DNA of 64,000 bases from Natronomonas salsuginis. GTDB lineage: Archaea > Halobacteriota > Halobacteria > Halobacteriales > Haloarculaceae. The position numbers and the translations under genes were made by a program. Shown here piece by piece: positions 51,902-60,244 of the stretch; the stretch's first letter is position 1; each line of letters starts with the position of its first letter. Where the stretch lies: positions 310,001 through 374,000 of the forward strand of contig NZ_QKNX01000002.1 in assembly GCF_005239135.1 (NCBI RefSeq), given 5' to 3'. A model generated the notes under the pieces. The model was not told where the DNA came from. It did not search any database and saw only the letters and a list, made by a program, of their open reading frames with translations.

Positions 51902-53272
51902 TCAGAACGGCGACTCGACGATGATGGTCTCCTCTCGACCGGGGCCAACTCCCACGACGTAGATCGGCGTGTCGAGTTCGTCGGCGACGTAGTCCAGGTA
52001 CGTTCGGGCGTTTTGGGGTATGGCGTCGTAGCCCTCCGCGGCGACGGCGGACCAGTCGACGTCGTCCCAACCGTCGAACGTCCGGAACTCGGCCTCACAG
52101 TCGCCCCACTTCTCGGTCGTCGCGGGCATCGAGAGCAGCTCCTCGCCGTCGAGGACGTAGCTGTGGCCGACGCGAACCTCGTCGAGGCCGGCGAGCACGT
52201 CGATGTGGTTGATCGCGAGACCGGTGAAGCCGTTCGCGCGCGCCGCGTGGCGGAGCATCGGCATGTCGAGCCAACCGACCCGTCGCGGGCGACCGGTGAC
52301 GGTGCCGTACTCGCCGCCCTTGTCGCGGATGAACGTCGCGAGTTCGGACTCCCCGGGACGACCGCCGTTCTCCGGCGTCTGGCCGTCGACGGAACCGAGT
52401 TCGGTCGGGAGCGGGCCGGTCCCGACGCGGGAGAGATACGCCTTGACGATCCCGATCACTTCGCCCCGACCGACGACGGACGGGCCGACACCGGTGCCGA
52501 CCGCAGCGCCCCCGGCGGTGGGGTTCGAGGAGGTGACGTAGGGGTAGATCCCGTGGTCGATATCGATCGAGGTGCCCTGTGCGCCCTCGAACATGATCTC
52601 GTCGCCCGCGTCGAGTCGACGCTGGAGGAGCTCGCCGCAGTTGACGGCCATTCCCTCGCGTTCGATCCGCTCGCCGAAGCCACGATACGTCTCGAAGAGC
52701 GCGTCGATGTCGAATGCCTCGGCATCGACGTCCCCGCCAAGTTCGATCCCGTAGACGTCCTCGACGAGCGCTCGTTTCTGTGGGACGACGTACTCGAGTC
52801 GATCGCGGAGCGTCTCCGGGTCGAGCAGGTCGCCGATCCGAACGCCGCGTCGGCCCGCCTTGTCCTCGTAGGTCGGGCCGATTCCGCGACCGGTGGTTCC
52901 GGCGGCGAGGTCGTCGTCGGATTTCACGTCCTCTTCCATCCCGTCGATGATCCGATGGTACGGAAGGATGACGTGAGCGCGCTCTGCGACGCGGACGTCC
53001 GGGGAAAGCCCGCGTTTGGAGAGCGCATCGAGTTCCTCGAAGAGCGTGTTCGGATTGACCACACAGCCGTTGCCGAGAACGCCGATCTTGCCGCGGACGG
53101 CACCCGACGGAACGAGAGAGAGTTTGTACTCGTCGCCCTCGTAGACGACGGTATGGCCGGCATTGTCGCCGCCCTGATAGCGCACGACGACGTCGACGGC
53201 ATCGCCGTACACGTCGACGATGCCGCCTTTCCCTTCGTCGCCGAGCTGTGAACCGACGATGGTTACGGTCAT
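51902..53272 (-). CDS. purA: Adenylosuccinate synthase
   Basis: A 456-residue PurA that joins IMP and aspartate with GTP, the first step from IMP to AMP. The N-terminal VGSQLGDEGKGGIVDVYGDA includes the GDEGKG GTP-binding loop, followed by VRYQGGDNAGHTVVYEGDEY. Later motifs are TGRGIGPTYEDKAGRRGVRI, EGAQGTSIDIDHGIYPYVTS and TGRPRRVGWLDMPMLRHAAR. Length and order are normal. The start is the ATG at 53272. The 5' side holds a run of three hairpin repeats upstream of the predicted promoter. Confidence 0.96.
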   Translation of the reverse strand: MTVTIVGSQLGDEGKGGIVDVYGDAVDVVVRYQGGDNAGHTVVYEGDEYKLSLVPSGAVRGKIGVLGNGCVVNPNTLFEELDALSKRGLSPDVRVAERAHVILPYHRIIDGMEEDVKSDDDLAAGTTGRGIGPTYEDKAGRRGVRIGDLLDPETLRDRLEYVVPQKRALVEDVYGIELGGDVDAEAFDIDALFETYRGFGERIEREGMAVNCGELLQRRLDAGDEIMFEGAQGTSIDIDHGIYPYVTSSNPTAGGAAVGTGVGPSVVGRGEVIGIVKAYLSRVGTGPLPTELGSVDGQTPENGGRPGESELATFIRDKGGEYGTVTGRPRRVGWLDMPMLRHAARANGFTGLAINHIDVLAGLDEVRVGHSYVLDGEELLSMPATTEKWGDCEAEFRTFDGWDDVDWSAVAAEGYDAIPQNARTYLDYVADELDTPIYVVGVGPGREETIIVESPF

Positions 53273-53312
53273 CGAGACGACGTTGCCACCAATGGGGTAA
53301 ACCGATTACGGT

Positions 53313-53492
53313 ATGTGGGAGGCGCGAGCAGCGCGAGCGCCTCCAAGTGTGAACGGGGAGCAACGCGACCCGTGAACTGGGAGAGACGAGCGAAGCGAGT
53401 CTCTCAGTGTATCGATCGGCGACGAAAGAGCCGCGAGATGTGGGAGGCGCGAGCAGCGCGAGCGCCTCCAAGTGTGAACAGGGAGCAACGCG
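53313..53492. repeat. Three-copy hairpin array upstream of purA
   Basis: Two 55 bp direct repeats (53313-53367 and 53438-53492) differ at one base, 125 bp apart. Each holds a hairpin with the stem GGAGGCGC/GCGCCTCC and an 11-base loop GAGCAGCGCGA. Midway, at 53381-53405, is a third hairpin with a different stem GAGAGAC/GTCTCTC but an 11-base loop GAGCGAAGCGA, followed by the same AGTGT. The spacing is about 62-63 bp, so the array is three tandem units. The remaining intergenic bases up to 53660 hold no gene. Confidence 0.8.
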
Positions 53493-53627
53493 CACGCCCG
53501 GACGTCGGTATCTTTTACCATTGAACCGGTACCATGCGTGTATTGGTCACAAGGGCTTTATACACCTAACGCGAATCTGTGTCACGGTTCGGTTGGGACA
53601 CTGATTTTGCTCGTGCGGACAGCAACA

Positions 53628-53634
53628 TTTAAAA
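53628..53634 (+). promoter_or_regulatory. TATA box for the HTH regulator gene
   Basis: TTTAAAA ends 26 bp before the ATG at 53661. A second AT-rich box, TTTATAC at 53557-53563, lies further upstream and could be an alternative promoter or serve a short untranslated RNA. Confidence 0.6.
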
Positions 53635-53660
53635 CCTGCAAACACAAGTTAACAAATGCC

Positions 53661-53966
53661 ATGATAGATAGACTAGAGAAGGAAGTAGACATGCTCGAAC
53701 GGCACCTTCGGGTGCTCCGAATGGTGATCGAGAACGAACCGATCGGTATCGTCAAGATGTCGAACGAAACGGGCTATCCACACCACAAGGTCCGGTACTC
53801 GCTCCGCGTACTCGAAGAAGAGAACCTCATCGAGCCGTCGAGCCAGGGTGCGATCACGACCGAAGACACGGGCGACTTCGTCGACGATCTCGACTCGAAG
53901 ATCGACGACATCATCGACAAACTCGAAGGCATGAAAATCGACGACATGCCGGAGATCCAAGGCTGA
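53661..53966 (+). CDS. Small haloarchaeal winged-helix regulator
   Basis: A 101-residue protein. LEKEVDMLERHLRVLRMVIE is a leading helix, and GIVKMSNETGYPHHKVRYSL forms the helix-turn-helix with RVLEEENLIEPSSQGAITTE as the wing. A short helical tail DLDSKIDDIIDKLEGMKID follows and may dimerise. No ligand domain is seen. It is a conserved-looking haloarchaeal DNA-binding protein of unknown target, between purA and the DUF7527 gene, with its own TATA box. Confidence 0.8.
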   Translation: MIDRLEKEVDMLERHLRVLRMVIENEPIGIVKMSNETGYPHHKVRYSLRVLEEENLIEPSSQGAITTEDTGDFVDDLDSKIDDIIDKLEGMKIDDMPEIQG

Positions 53967-54023
53967 TTCGGATCTGTTCTGACGTTTTCTCACGCCGATA
54001 GCCGCGGCCGCCGACGGTGACCG

Positions 54024-56225
54024 CTACAACTCCGGGACGGTCAGGTTGAACGAACCGTCTCTCGCCTCGACTAGACAGAGATGGTACCCGTTCGCCCGCG
54101 AGAGTTTCACGTAACTCCGGTGTTTGCTGCGGCTGAGCAGACTCGTACTGGTCGCCTCCTCGACGGCACCCATCGCGTCGGACTCGAAGTAACTCGACGT
54201 GATTGCGACCGCGCACGCGAGTGATTCGTGGTCTTCGCACACGTCGGAGGCATCGGTGACGAACGGTTCGATCGCCTCCGCCCGCGTCGGGTCGCGTTGT
54301 CGGTCGAACTCGATGATGACGAGGGGATTCCCCTTTTTGTTGCGGGCGACGATGTCGAAGGAGACCTCGTGGCCGTCCGTGCCGTCGCCGACCGCGATCG
54401 TCTCCTCGAAGCCGATCCGATCGATCCCAGGGAGCGCATCGTAGAGCGGTCGCAGCCCCTCGACCGAACCGGTTGATCGGATCTCAAAGAGCAGTTCCAT
54501 CACGAGCCACTCGGCGAACGCGTGCGTGTCCGAGGCGTGGAGCCACGATTCGAACGGCTCGCCGTCGACCGAGACCGCGCCGTCGTCGAACGTCGTGTGG
54601 TACTCGATGCGGAGATTCGAGGCGACCGTCTCCCGATCCGCGTTGCCGTCGTGTGCGTCCTCGAGCGTGGCCTCGCCGCGGGTCGTCTCCCGAACGAACA
54701 GGCTCGTTCCGGCGAGTGCCTCGGTCGCCGACATCGAGCGCGTACCGGGGGCGCTGTCCACCGCGTCGAGACGCGCCTGCAGCTCGTCGCGTTCCGACCG
54801 AATCGCCTCGATTTCGGTCTCCAACTCCTCGATTCGCGCGTCGGCGTCGTCGAGTTCGTCCTCTAACTCCTCGATCCGGGACTCGTAGGTTTCGAGCTTC
54901 GATTCGTACTCCTCGCGTCGTTCGGCATCTCGATCCGAGGCGGAGGGACTCGTCTCGGCGCGCGAGTCGGAGCGCGTGTCCGTCGGCTGCGACCGCGGCG
55001 ACGGTTGCGAACTGGGCGTGTCCGTCGGCCCCGAGGAATCGTCGCTCCGACCGCTGTTTTCGGGGTCGAGCGACGGGACCGTCCGGGTCGTGACCGCTTC
55101 GATCCCGCCCGCCCCTCGGCTATCGCTCCGGTTCGAGTGCCCGGTGCTGTCCTCGGACCCACGTCCCGGTGTTTCGGACGTCGCGACGGTCGTATCGGGG
55201 GCGGAGTCGGCGCGCGCGTTCGAAGAACGGGGCGACCCCGAGTCCGTCGAGCCGGCCGCGGGGTCGGCGGACGAGTCCTCGGTGTCAGCGTGCGCGCTCG
55301 CGGACTCGGTAGGCACGGGATCTTCGGTGTCCGACTCCGACGGTGTGTCCGCCGGATCCGAGTTGACGTCGGCAACCGAATCAGCGCCGGCATCCGTGAC
55401 AGCGTCCGCGTGCGCATCCGTAACGGCGACCGAAGCGGAGTCCGCGGGTTCGACGTCGGTGTCGGCATCGGTCGGCGGTTCGGAGCTGGTGGCTGCCGGC
55501 GAACTCTCGGTCGGATCCGATTTCGAGTCGTCGTCCGGTTCGGCGCGTTCGGTGTCGCCGGCCGTCGGTTCGTCGGTGAGGTCGGATCCCGATACCGGGG
55601 CGGGGTCGGACGCTGATTCTGAACCCGGTGCCGGTTCGGGGTCGTCTTTCGGTTCTGGGTCCGGTTCCGGGGGCGCGGGCAGCTCGGGGTGCGGGAGCCG
55701 GACCGCGGTGACGGCGTAAATGCCGACTTCGTCGGTGGCCCGCGATTCAGCGTCCTCGCCGAGAAGCAACTGCGAGGAGCCGACGAATCCGACGTGGTCG
55801 ACTTCGCCGTCGACGTAGACGAAGTAGTAATCGCCGCTGAGCACGTTCTCGGAGAGCTCGACGTAGCCGGTGAACCCACCGCCCGAGAGCGTTTCGTCCA
55901 CGGCCTCGATGGGCGTGTCGTCGGTGAAGTACTGCCCGCGAACGTCGCCGTCGAGAGCCAGCATCGCGGCGAGCGTCGCCACGGTCGGATTCGGGGCCTC
56001 GTGTTGCTGTCCCGAAGCCTCGTCGAACGTATCGATATCGCCGGAATGAGGGGCGGTGTCGAGATCGGAAACGACGGCGAGCGGCTCCCCCTCCCGGAGG
56101 AACAGCCACGTCCCGCGGGCCTCCACAGCGCCGCTGAATCCCCGCGAAGCCAGTTCGTCGAGTCCTGCGAACCCACCGTCGAACGGCGCGGCGTCCCAGT
56201 CGTCGACAACGGAGTGGGCGTCCAT
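54024..56225 (-). CDS. DUF7527 modular protein with acidic linker, coiled coil and nuclease-like C-terminus
   Basis: A 733-residue protein. Residues 1-180 are a folded N-terminal part (WDAAPFDGGFAGLDELASRG; GYVELSENVLSGDYYFVYVD). About 180-430 are nearly all Asp, Glu, Ser, Thr, Pro and Ala. About 440-500 form a coiled coil (YESRIEELEDELDDADARIE). The C-terminal 200 residues contain EETIAVGDGTDGHEVSFDIV then ARNKKGNPLVIIEFDRQRDP, whose Glu/Asp and Glu after a hydrophobic strand resemble a PD-(D/E)xK nuclease core, though I cannot confirm catalysis. No signal peptide is present. It is convergent with the HTH regulator gene, 57 bp between stops. Confidence 0.78.
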   Translation of the reverse strand: MDAHSVVDDWDAAPFDGGFAGLDELASRGFSGAVEARGTWLFLREGEPLAVVSDLDTAPHSGDIDTFDEASGQQHEAPNPTVATLAAMLALDGDVRGQYFTDDTPIEAVDETLSGGGFTGYVELSENVLSGDYYFVYVDGEVDHVGFVGSSQLLLGEDAESRATDEVGIYAVTAVRLPHPELPAPPEPDPEPKDDPEPAPGSESASDPAPVSGSDLTDEPTAGDTERAEPDDDSKSDPTESSPAATSSEPPTDADTDVEPADSASVAVTDAHADAVTDAGADSVADVNSDPADTPSESDTEDPVPTESASAHADTEDSSADPAAGSTDSGSPRSSNARADSAPDTTVATSETPGRGSEDSTGHSNRSDSRGAGGIEAVTTRTVPSLDPENSGRSDDSSGPTDTPSSQPSPRSQPTDTRSDSRAETSPSASDRDAERREEYESKLETYESRIEELEDELDDADARIEELETEIEAIRSERDELQARLDAVDSAPGTRSMSATEALAGTSLFVRETTRGEATLEDAHDGNADRETVASNLRIEYHTTFDDGAVSVDGEPFESWLHASDTHAFAEWLVMELLFEIRSTGSVEGLRPLYDALPGIDRIGFEETIAVGDGTDGHEVSFDIVARNKKGNPLVIIEFDRQRDPTRAEAIEPFVTDASDVCEDHESLACAVAITSSYFESDAMGAVEEATSTSLLSRSKHRSYVKLSRANGYHLCLVEARDGSFNLTVPEL

Positions 56226-56289
56226 GTGCACGGAAAGCCACAGGACAGACATATAGCTACCGACCGATTGGGCCATCGAGCCGTCGCCC

Positions 56290-56559
56290 TTACATTCCCA
56301 TGTCCGCGGCGTCATCGGGGATCGGCAGCGCCGCCGAGTCGACCCCGAGCAGCTCGGCGGCGTGATCGAGCGCCATGTCGAAGCCGTAGTAGCGCTCTAG
56401 TTCGTCGCCGTCGGCGCTCGGTCGCACCTTCAACATCGCGTAGCCCTCGATGTTCTGGGCGATGACAGCGGTCCGGCCGTCGCGTTCGAACGCCAGCAGG
56501 CGTTCGCCGTTCCGTTCGTCGTAGCGAGCGAGTATTCCGTCGGATTCTGCGGTCGACAT
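56290..56559 (-). CDS. DUF7111 family protein
   Basis: An 89-residue protein. GILARYDERNGERLLAFERD (about 9-28), IAQNIEGYAMLKVRPSADGD and LERYYGFDMALDHAAELLGV followed by the tail IPDDAADMGM are the hallmarks of this small haloarchaeal family. It looks like a compact alpha/beta domain with no known function. It lies 64 bp upstream of the DUF7527 gene on the same strand and may be co-transcribed with it, and is divergent from the PadR gene at 56650. Confidence 0.85.
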   Translation of the reverse strand: MSTAESDGILARYDERNGERLLAFERDGRTAVIAQNIEGYAMLKVRPSADGDELERYYGFDMALDHAAELLGVDSAALPIPDDAADMGM

Positions 56560-56649
56560 ACTCGCCGGTACGGATCGACCGGTTGCCAAACTACCGATCC
56601 CGGCCGCACGATCCGGTGGGTCTTTCGGGCCGCCTCGCCGAACGCACGT

Positions 56650-56925
56650 ATGGAGTGGCTCACGAGCGGCCTCCGTCGCGACATCTGCGTGTTGCTGTAC
56701 GGTGAGGAGCGGCGCGCGCAGGCGCTGAAATCCGCGATGGAGTCGCACTACGACCGCCGGATCAAACCGGATCGTTTCTACGGTGCCCTCGACGCTCTCG
56801 AATCGAAGGGGTTCGTCCGAAAGCGCGTCGAGGGGCTTGAGGACGTCTACTCGCTGACCGAGGCGGGACGAGAGCGCGTCGAAACCCAGCTCGAGTGGAT
56901 GCGATCGCGGGTCGATGACACGTGA
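56650..56925 (+). CDS. PadR family transcriptional regulator
   Basis: A 91-residue winged helix. LTSGLRRDICVLLYGEERRA, IKPDRFYGALDALESKGFVR and the wing EGLEDVYSLTEAGRERVETQ fit the PadR family, with the helix DRFYGALDALESKGFV for DNA recognition. It has only a short C-terminal dimer helix. Its 3' end overlaps the tail of the broken TlpA gene on the other strand. Targets are unknown. Confidence 0.87.
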   Translation: MEWLTSGLRRDICVLLYGEERRAQALKSAMESHYDRRIKPDRFYGALDALESKGFVRKRVEGLEDVYSLTEAGRERVETQLEWMRSRVDDT

Positions 56926-57640
56926 GTGCGATAGGGCCAGACCGACAGGCCACCGTAGAGCTGGCCAATGCCCGCGAACACGAGCACGGTACCCGCGAGC
57001 CGCGTGAGCGTGCCGACGCGCCCGGCGATCGGACGAGCGAGCGCGCTCCGAATCTGCGAGGTCATCTCCTCGGCGCTCGATCGCCGGCGACTCCGCCAGA
57101 CGACCCAGTTTCGCTGGACGAGCGAACTTGTAGGGGACCCCGGAAGGGGCAAGCGCACGCCTCAGTTGGAGGTTACGGTCGGCGGCGACCGGCCAGGAGC
57201 CGTCGTGCCCAGCCCACAACTCGGCGACGTCTTCGCGCGTCACGGTGCCGCCCAGGGGTTCGCTCGTCACCGAGACGAACTGGACCTCGTCGCCGACCGA
57301 CTCGTGCGTGGCCGCCAGTTCCGGCATCATCGACTCACAGACCGTACACCACGTCGCGAACAGCTCGACGAGCGTGACTCAGCCGATTTCGGGAACCGTC
57401 GTGGTCCCGGCGGTGCTTCCGGGCGCGCCGATCGTGTCTAGCTCGATCGGTGTCGACCGACTTCGCAGGATCCAGCCCCTCGTCTTGCGACCGGGGCTGC
57501 GCCTCCGCAGAAGCCTCCTCCGCACCGTTGCTGGTACAGCCGGCGAGGGGGAGTGCACTCCCCGCACCCGCCGCCTTCAGGAACGTCCGTCGGTGGGTGT
57601 TGGTTTTGGATTGGGTCACGCTCGTTCCACACCCGTACAT
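56847..57640 (-). pseudogene. TlpA-family thioredoxin lipoprotein, three lesions
   Basis: The gene starts THRRTFLKAAGAGSALPLAG with Cys (Tat lipobox); a TATA box at about 57648-57655 favours the GTG at 57619 as start. The frame shifts near 57450, after LDPAKSV, into IELDTIGAPGSTAGTTTVPE. It then meets an in-frame TGA at 57381-57379, continues VTLVELFATWCTVCESMMPE with the CxxC redox site and VQFVSVTSEPLGGTVTRE. It shifts again near 57125, after SGVPYKF, into WVVWRSRRRSSAEEMTSQIR and a hydrophobic end GTVLVFAGIGQLYGGLSV. Each piece fits the order of a TlpA/ResA-type disulfide reductase. Its 3' limit is uncertain. Confidence 0.72.
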
Positions 57641-57814
57641 TACAGGTGTTTATACAAGAGCCGGGAAGTGGCGTTTCAGGGGTGGAAACGGACGCCCGTG
57701 ACCACCGCGGTGTCGGGAGAATTTACAAGTAAAAATGGTCGACCCGGGGACGGCTCTCGCGGCGGTATATAAATGCCGTGCGACGGAGGACGGTATCGAG
57801 GCGACGTGCGCCGA

Positions 57815-58957
57815 TCAGTCGAACAGTTCGTTCGCGATCGTGTTCCGGAGAACTTCGCTCGTCCCCTCGTAGATCTCGTTGAGTTTCGCGTCCCGGTAGA
57901 AGCGCTCGGCGGGGAAGTCCTTCGTGTAGCCGTAGCCGCCGTGGATCTGGATCCCCTCGTTGGCGACCTCACGGGAGATCTCCGACGCGTAGAGTTTGGC
58001 CTGCGCGGCCTCCTTGATGAAGTTCTCGCCGCGCATCTTCTTGTCCGCCGCCGAGTGCATGAGCAGCCGCGCCGCGCGCGTCTTCGTGTCCATGTCGGCG
58101 AGTTTGTGCTGGATCGCCTGGAACTCCGAGATCGGGCTGCCGAACTGCTCGCGCTGTTGGGCGTACTCGGTCGCCTCGTCCAACGCGGCTTGGGCGATAC
58201 CGACCGAGCGGGCGGCGATGGTGATTCGGCCGCCGTTGAGCGTCTTCAGCGCTTGCACGAAGCCGCGCCCCTCGTCGCCGAGACGGCGCGATTCGTGGAC
58301 GCGGACGTCGTCGAACCGGAGTTCGGCGGTCGGACAGCCCTTGTCGCCGAGTTTTTCCTCCGTCCCCTCGACGATGAACCCGTCGTCCTCCTCGGGGCGG
58401 ACGACGAACGATGAGATCCCCTTGTTTCCGGCGTCGGGGTCGGTCATCGCGAACACGGTGATAGTGTCGGCGACGGAGCCGTTCGAGATCCACAGCTTAC
58501 CGCCGTTGATCACGTACTCGTCGCCGTCGCGCTCCGCGGTGGTCCCCATCGCGGGCACGTCGCTGCCCGCGCCGGCCTCCGAGAGCGCGAACGCACCGAT
58601 GTCCTCACCCTGCGCCAGCGGCGTGAGGTACTCCTGTTTTTGTTCCTCGTCGCCAAACTGGTAGAGCATGTTTCCGGCAAGCGAGATGTGAGCGGCGAGG
58701 ATCGTCCCAAGGCCGCCTGAGCCGCGAGCGATCTCCGAAAGTGCCGCCGGATAGGCGTGGTAGTCGAGGCCGGCTCCGCCGTACTCTTCCGGGAATGGCA
58801 TCCCCATCAAGCCCAACTCGGCGAGTTCGTCGACGATCTCGGTCGGGAACTCGTCAGTCTTGTCGATCTCCGCCGCGTGCGGGACGACCTCCTCGTCGAC
58901 GAACTCGGCGACCATCTCGGTGATCTGCTTTTGTTCGGCGCTGAAGGCGAAATCCAT
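57815..58957 (-). CDS. Acyl-CoA dehydrogenase
   Basis: A 380-residue enzyme of standard length. FALSEAGAGSDVPAMGTTAE (about 125-144) and WISNGSVADTITVFAMTDPD are the FAD/substrate motifs. The C-terminal IYEGTSEVLRNTIANELF holds the catalytic base Glu364, and GIQIHGGYGYTKDFPAERFY precedes it. It oxidises an acyl-CoA to the enoyl-CoA and passes electrons to ETF. Chain length cannot be assigned. It points away from the NifU-like gene. Confidence 0.94.
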   Translation of the reverse strand: MDFAFSAEQKQITEMVAEFVDEEVVPHAAEIDKTDEFPTEIVDELAELGLMGMPFPEEYGGAGLDYHAYPAALSEIARGSGGLGTILAAHISLAGNMLYQFGDEEQKQEYLTPLAQGEDIGAFALSEAGAGSDVPAMGTTAERDGDEYVINGGKLWISNGSVADTITVFAMTDPDAGNKGISSFVVRPEEDDGFIVEGTEEKLGDKGCPTAELRFDDVRVHESRRLGDEGRGFVQALKTLNGGRITIAARSVGIAQAALDEATEYAQQREQFGSPISEFQAIQHKLADMDTKTRAARLLMHSAADKKMRGENFIKEAAQAKLYASEISREVANEGIQIHGGYGYTKDFPAERFYRDAKLNEIYEGTSEVLRNTIANELFD

Positions 58958-59089
58958 ACCTCATCATTATTTCGTCGGCACTTGACCTTTCCTTTCTCCG
59001 AACGGACCGCGAAAGCTCGGTCTCGGCGATGGTCACCCGGTTCGCCGCGGAGCCAAATGTTCATACGGGTGCACCACGTATACGTGCCC

Positions 59090-59452
59090 ATGAGCACGGA
59101 AACCGCCGACAGCGAAGACGAGCTCCGCGAACGAATCACCAACTTCCTTCGCCGGAACTTCCCGCAGATCCAGATGCACGGTGGCAGCGCCGCGATCCGA
59201 GACCTCGACCGCGAGGCGGGCGAAGTGACGGTGATGCTCGGGGGCGCGTGCTCCGGCTGTGGCATCTCACCGATGACCATCCAGGCGATCAAGAGCCGCA
59301 TGACTCAGGAGATTCCCGAGATCGATACCGTCCACGCTGACACCGGTATGGACGGCGGCAGCGAGGGCATGATGGGCGGTCAGGTGTCCCCATCGTTCCC
59401 CGGTGAGGGCGGCAGCGACGATAGCGACGAGGGACCGCAGGCACCCTTCTAG
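59090..59452 (+). CDS. NifU-like Fe-S scaffold protein
   Basis: A 120-residue protein with a NifU C-terminal domain: RITNFLRRNFPQIQMHGGSA (about 15-34) and VMLGGACSGCGISPMTIQAI, with Cys54 and Cys57 in the CSGC site that binds a labile iron-sulphur cluster. A Gly/Ser/Asp-rich tail follows residue 90. It hands clusters to target enzymes in the cytosol. A TATA-like TTCATACG box is about 25 bp upstream. It is flanked by acyl-CoA dehydrogenase on the other strand and an AT-rich gap downstream. Confidence 0.92.
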   Translation: MSTETADSEDELRERITNFLRRNFPQIQMHGGSAAIRDLDREAGEVTVMLGGACSGCGISPMTIQAIKSRMTQEIPEIDTVHADTGMDGGSEGMMGGQVSPSFPGEGGSDDSDEGPQAPF

Positions 59453-60195
59453 ACGGACGAACCGCGGAACTCCCCGCTCCGAGTCGGCGAGCTATGTTGA
59501 TGGACCGGCACGCGCGGAGCCGCGCCGCCGCCGAACCGCTCCCAGATCGGGCTCAGGACGGTGGAATCACCACGTGGATACCTGCTGGACCACATATGAC
59601 AATAAAATTTGAATAAATATATATTATAGATATAATAAAGATGGGAGTAGTCGTGTGAGAATATGTAAAAAGCGTTGAAAAGCTGAATTTTGCATAGTTG
59701 AGCAGAAGCGTGAGAACTACAACAAAAAGGTCGTGTGTGAATTAAACATACACGAATAAAGCAGCGAAAAATTTATTATCGCAAGCGTCTGTTGTACTCC
59801 ACTATCGAGACATATCGGGGAGTTTCTCCCATAAATAACTATTTTATGATACAAAAAACATCGAATATTTGTTACTTTGGGTCGGGCGAATCGCGATCGG
59901 CGTTCGGATACATTGTTCCGACATTCTCGGAGTAAAATGTCGCACCTCTACAGTAACAAAATTAAGTTTGTTACATAATCCGGGATCGGTCCGGGCACAA
60001 GCTGTATATACCGGAGTTGACGACAGTAGAGACGCGCGATCGCTTTGGCGAGCACCGCAGCGACCGCGCCGGTTCAGGGATCGTACGACTCACGCCCGAT
60101 GGAGCAACGGTCGTGAATGCGCTGTGAGGGGCGACTGGCCGCATATTCTTGCGGAGACGCGTCGCAGTGAAAGAATACATCGACGACGACGCGTA

Positions 60196-60214
60196 GTTCC
60201 GATAGTATCGGAAC
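60196..60214. promoter_or_regulatory. 19 bp perfect palindrome, candidate regulator operator
   Basis: GTTCCGATAGTATCGGAAC is a 9 bp inverted repeat about a single central base, ending 30 bp before the IclR start codon. IclR-type regulators bind such palindromes and often repress their own genes, and this one would cover or abut the promoter. Confidence 0.6.
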
Positions 60215-60220
60215 ACATTT

Positions 60221-60235
60221 GCGTCCAGTGGACGC
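60221..60235. promoter_or_regulatory. 15 bp perfect palindrome next to the first
   Basis: GCGTCCAGTGGACGC has 7 bp arms about one base and lies 6 bp downstream of the other palindrome, ending 9 bp before the start codon at 60245. A protein bound here would cover the transcription or translation start. The different sequence suggests a second regulator or a second mode of binding. Confidence 0.5.
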
Positions 60236-60244
60236 AGGCGGCGC

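Larger units (their letters stand above)
59453..60244. other. Gene-free AT-rich island upstream of the IclR gene
   Basis: About 790 bp with no convincing gene. From about 59590 to 59990 the base composition turns strongly AT-rich, unlike the rest of the window. It carries perfect inverted repeats: GTAACAAA/TTTGTTAC at 59953-59974 with a 6-base loop, and CGACATT/AATGTCG at 59919-59942. A single TTTGTTAC is also at 59868-59875. The final 50 bp hold two palindromes directly before the IclR gene. Confidence 0.6.

Noticed and set aside
54976-55719. Ser/Gly/Val-rich 247-codon forward frame inside the DUF7527 gene
   Set aside because: It is the antisense reading of the Asp/Pro/Ser-rich linker; the reverse frame has intact domains on both sides.
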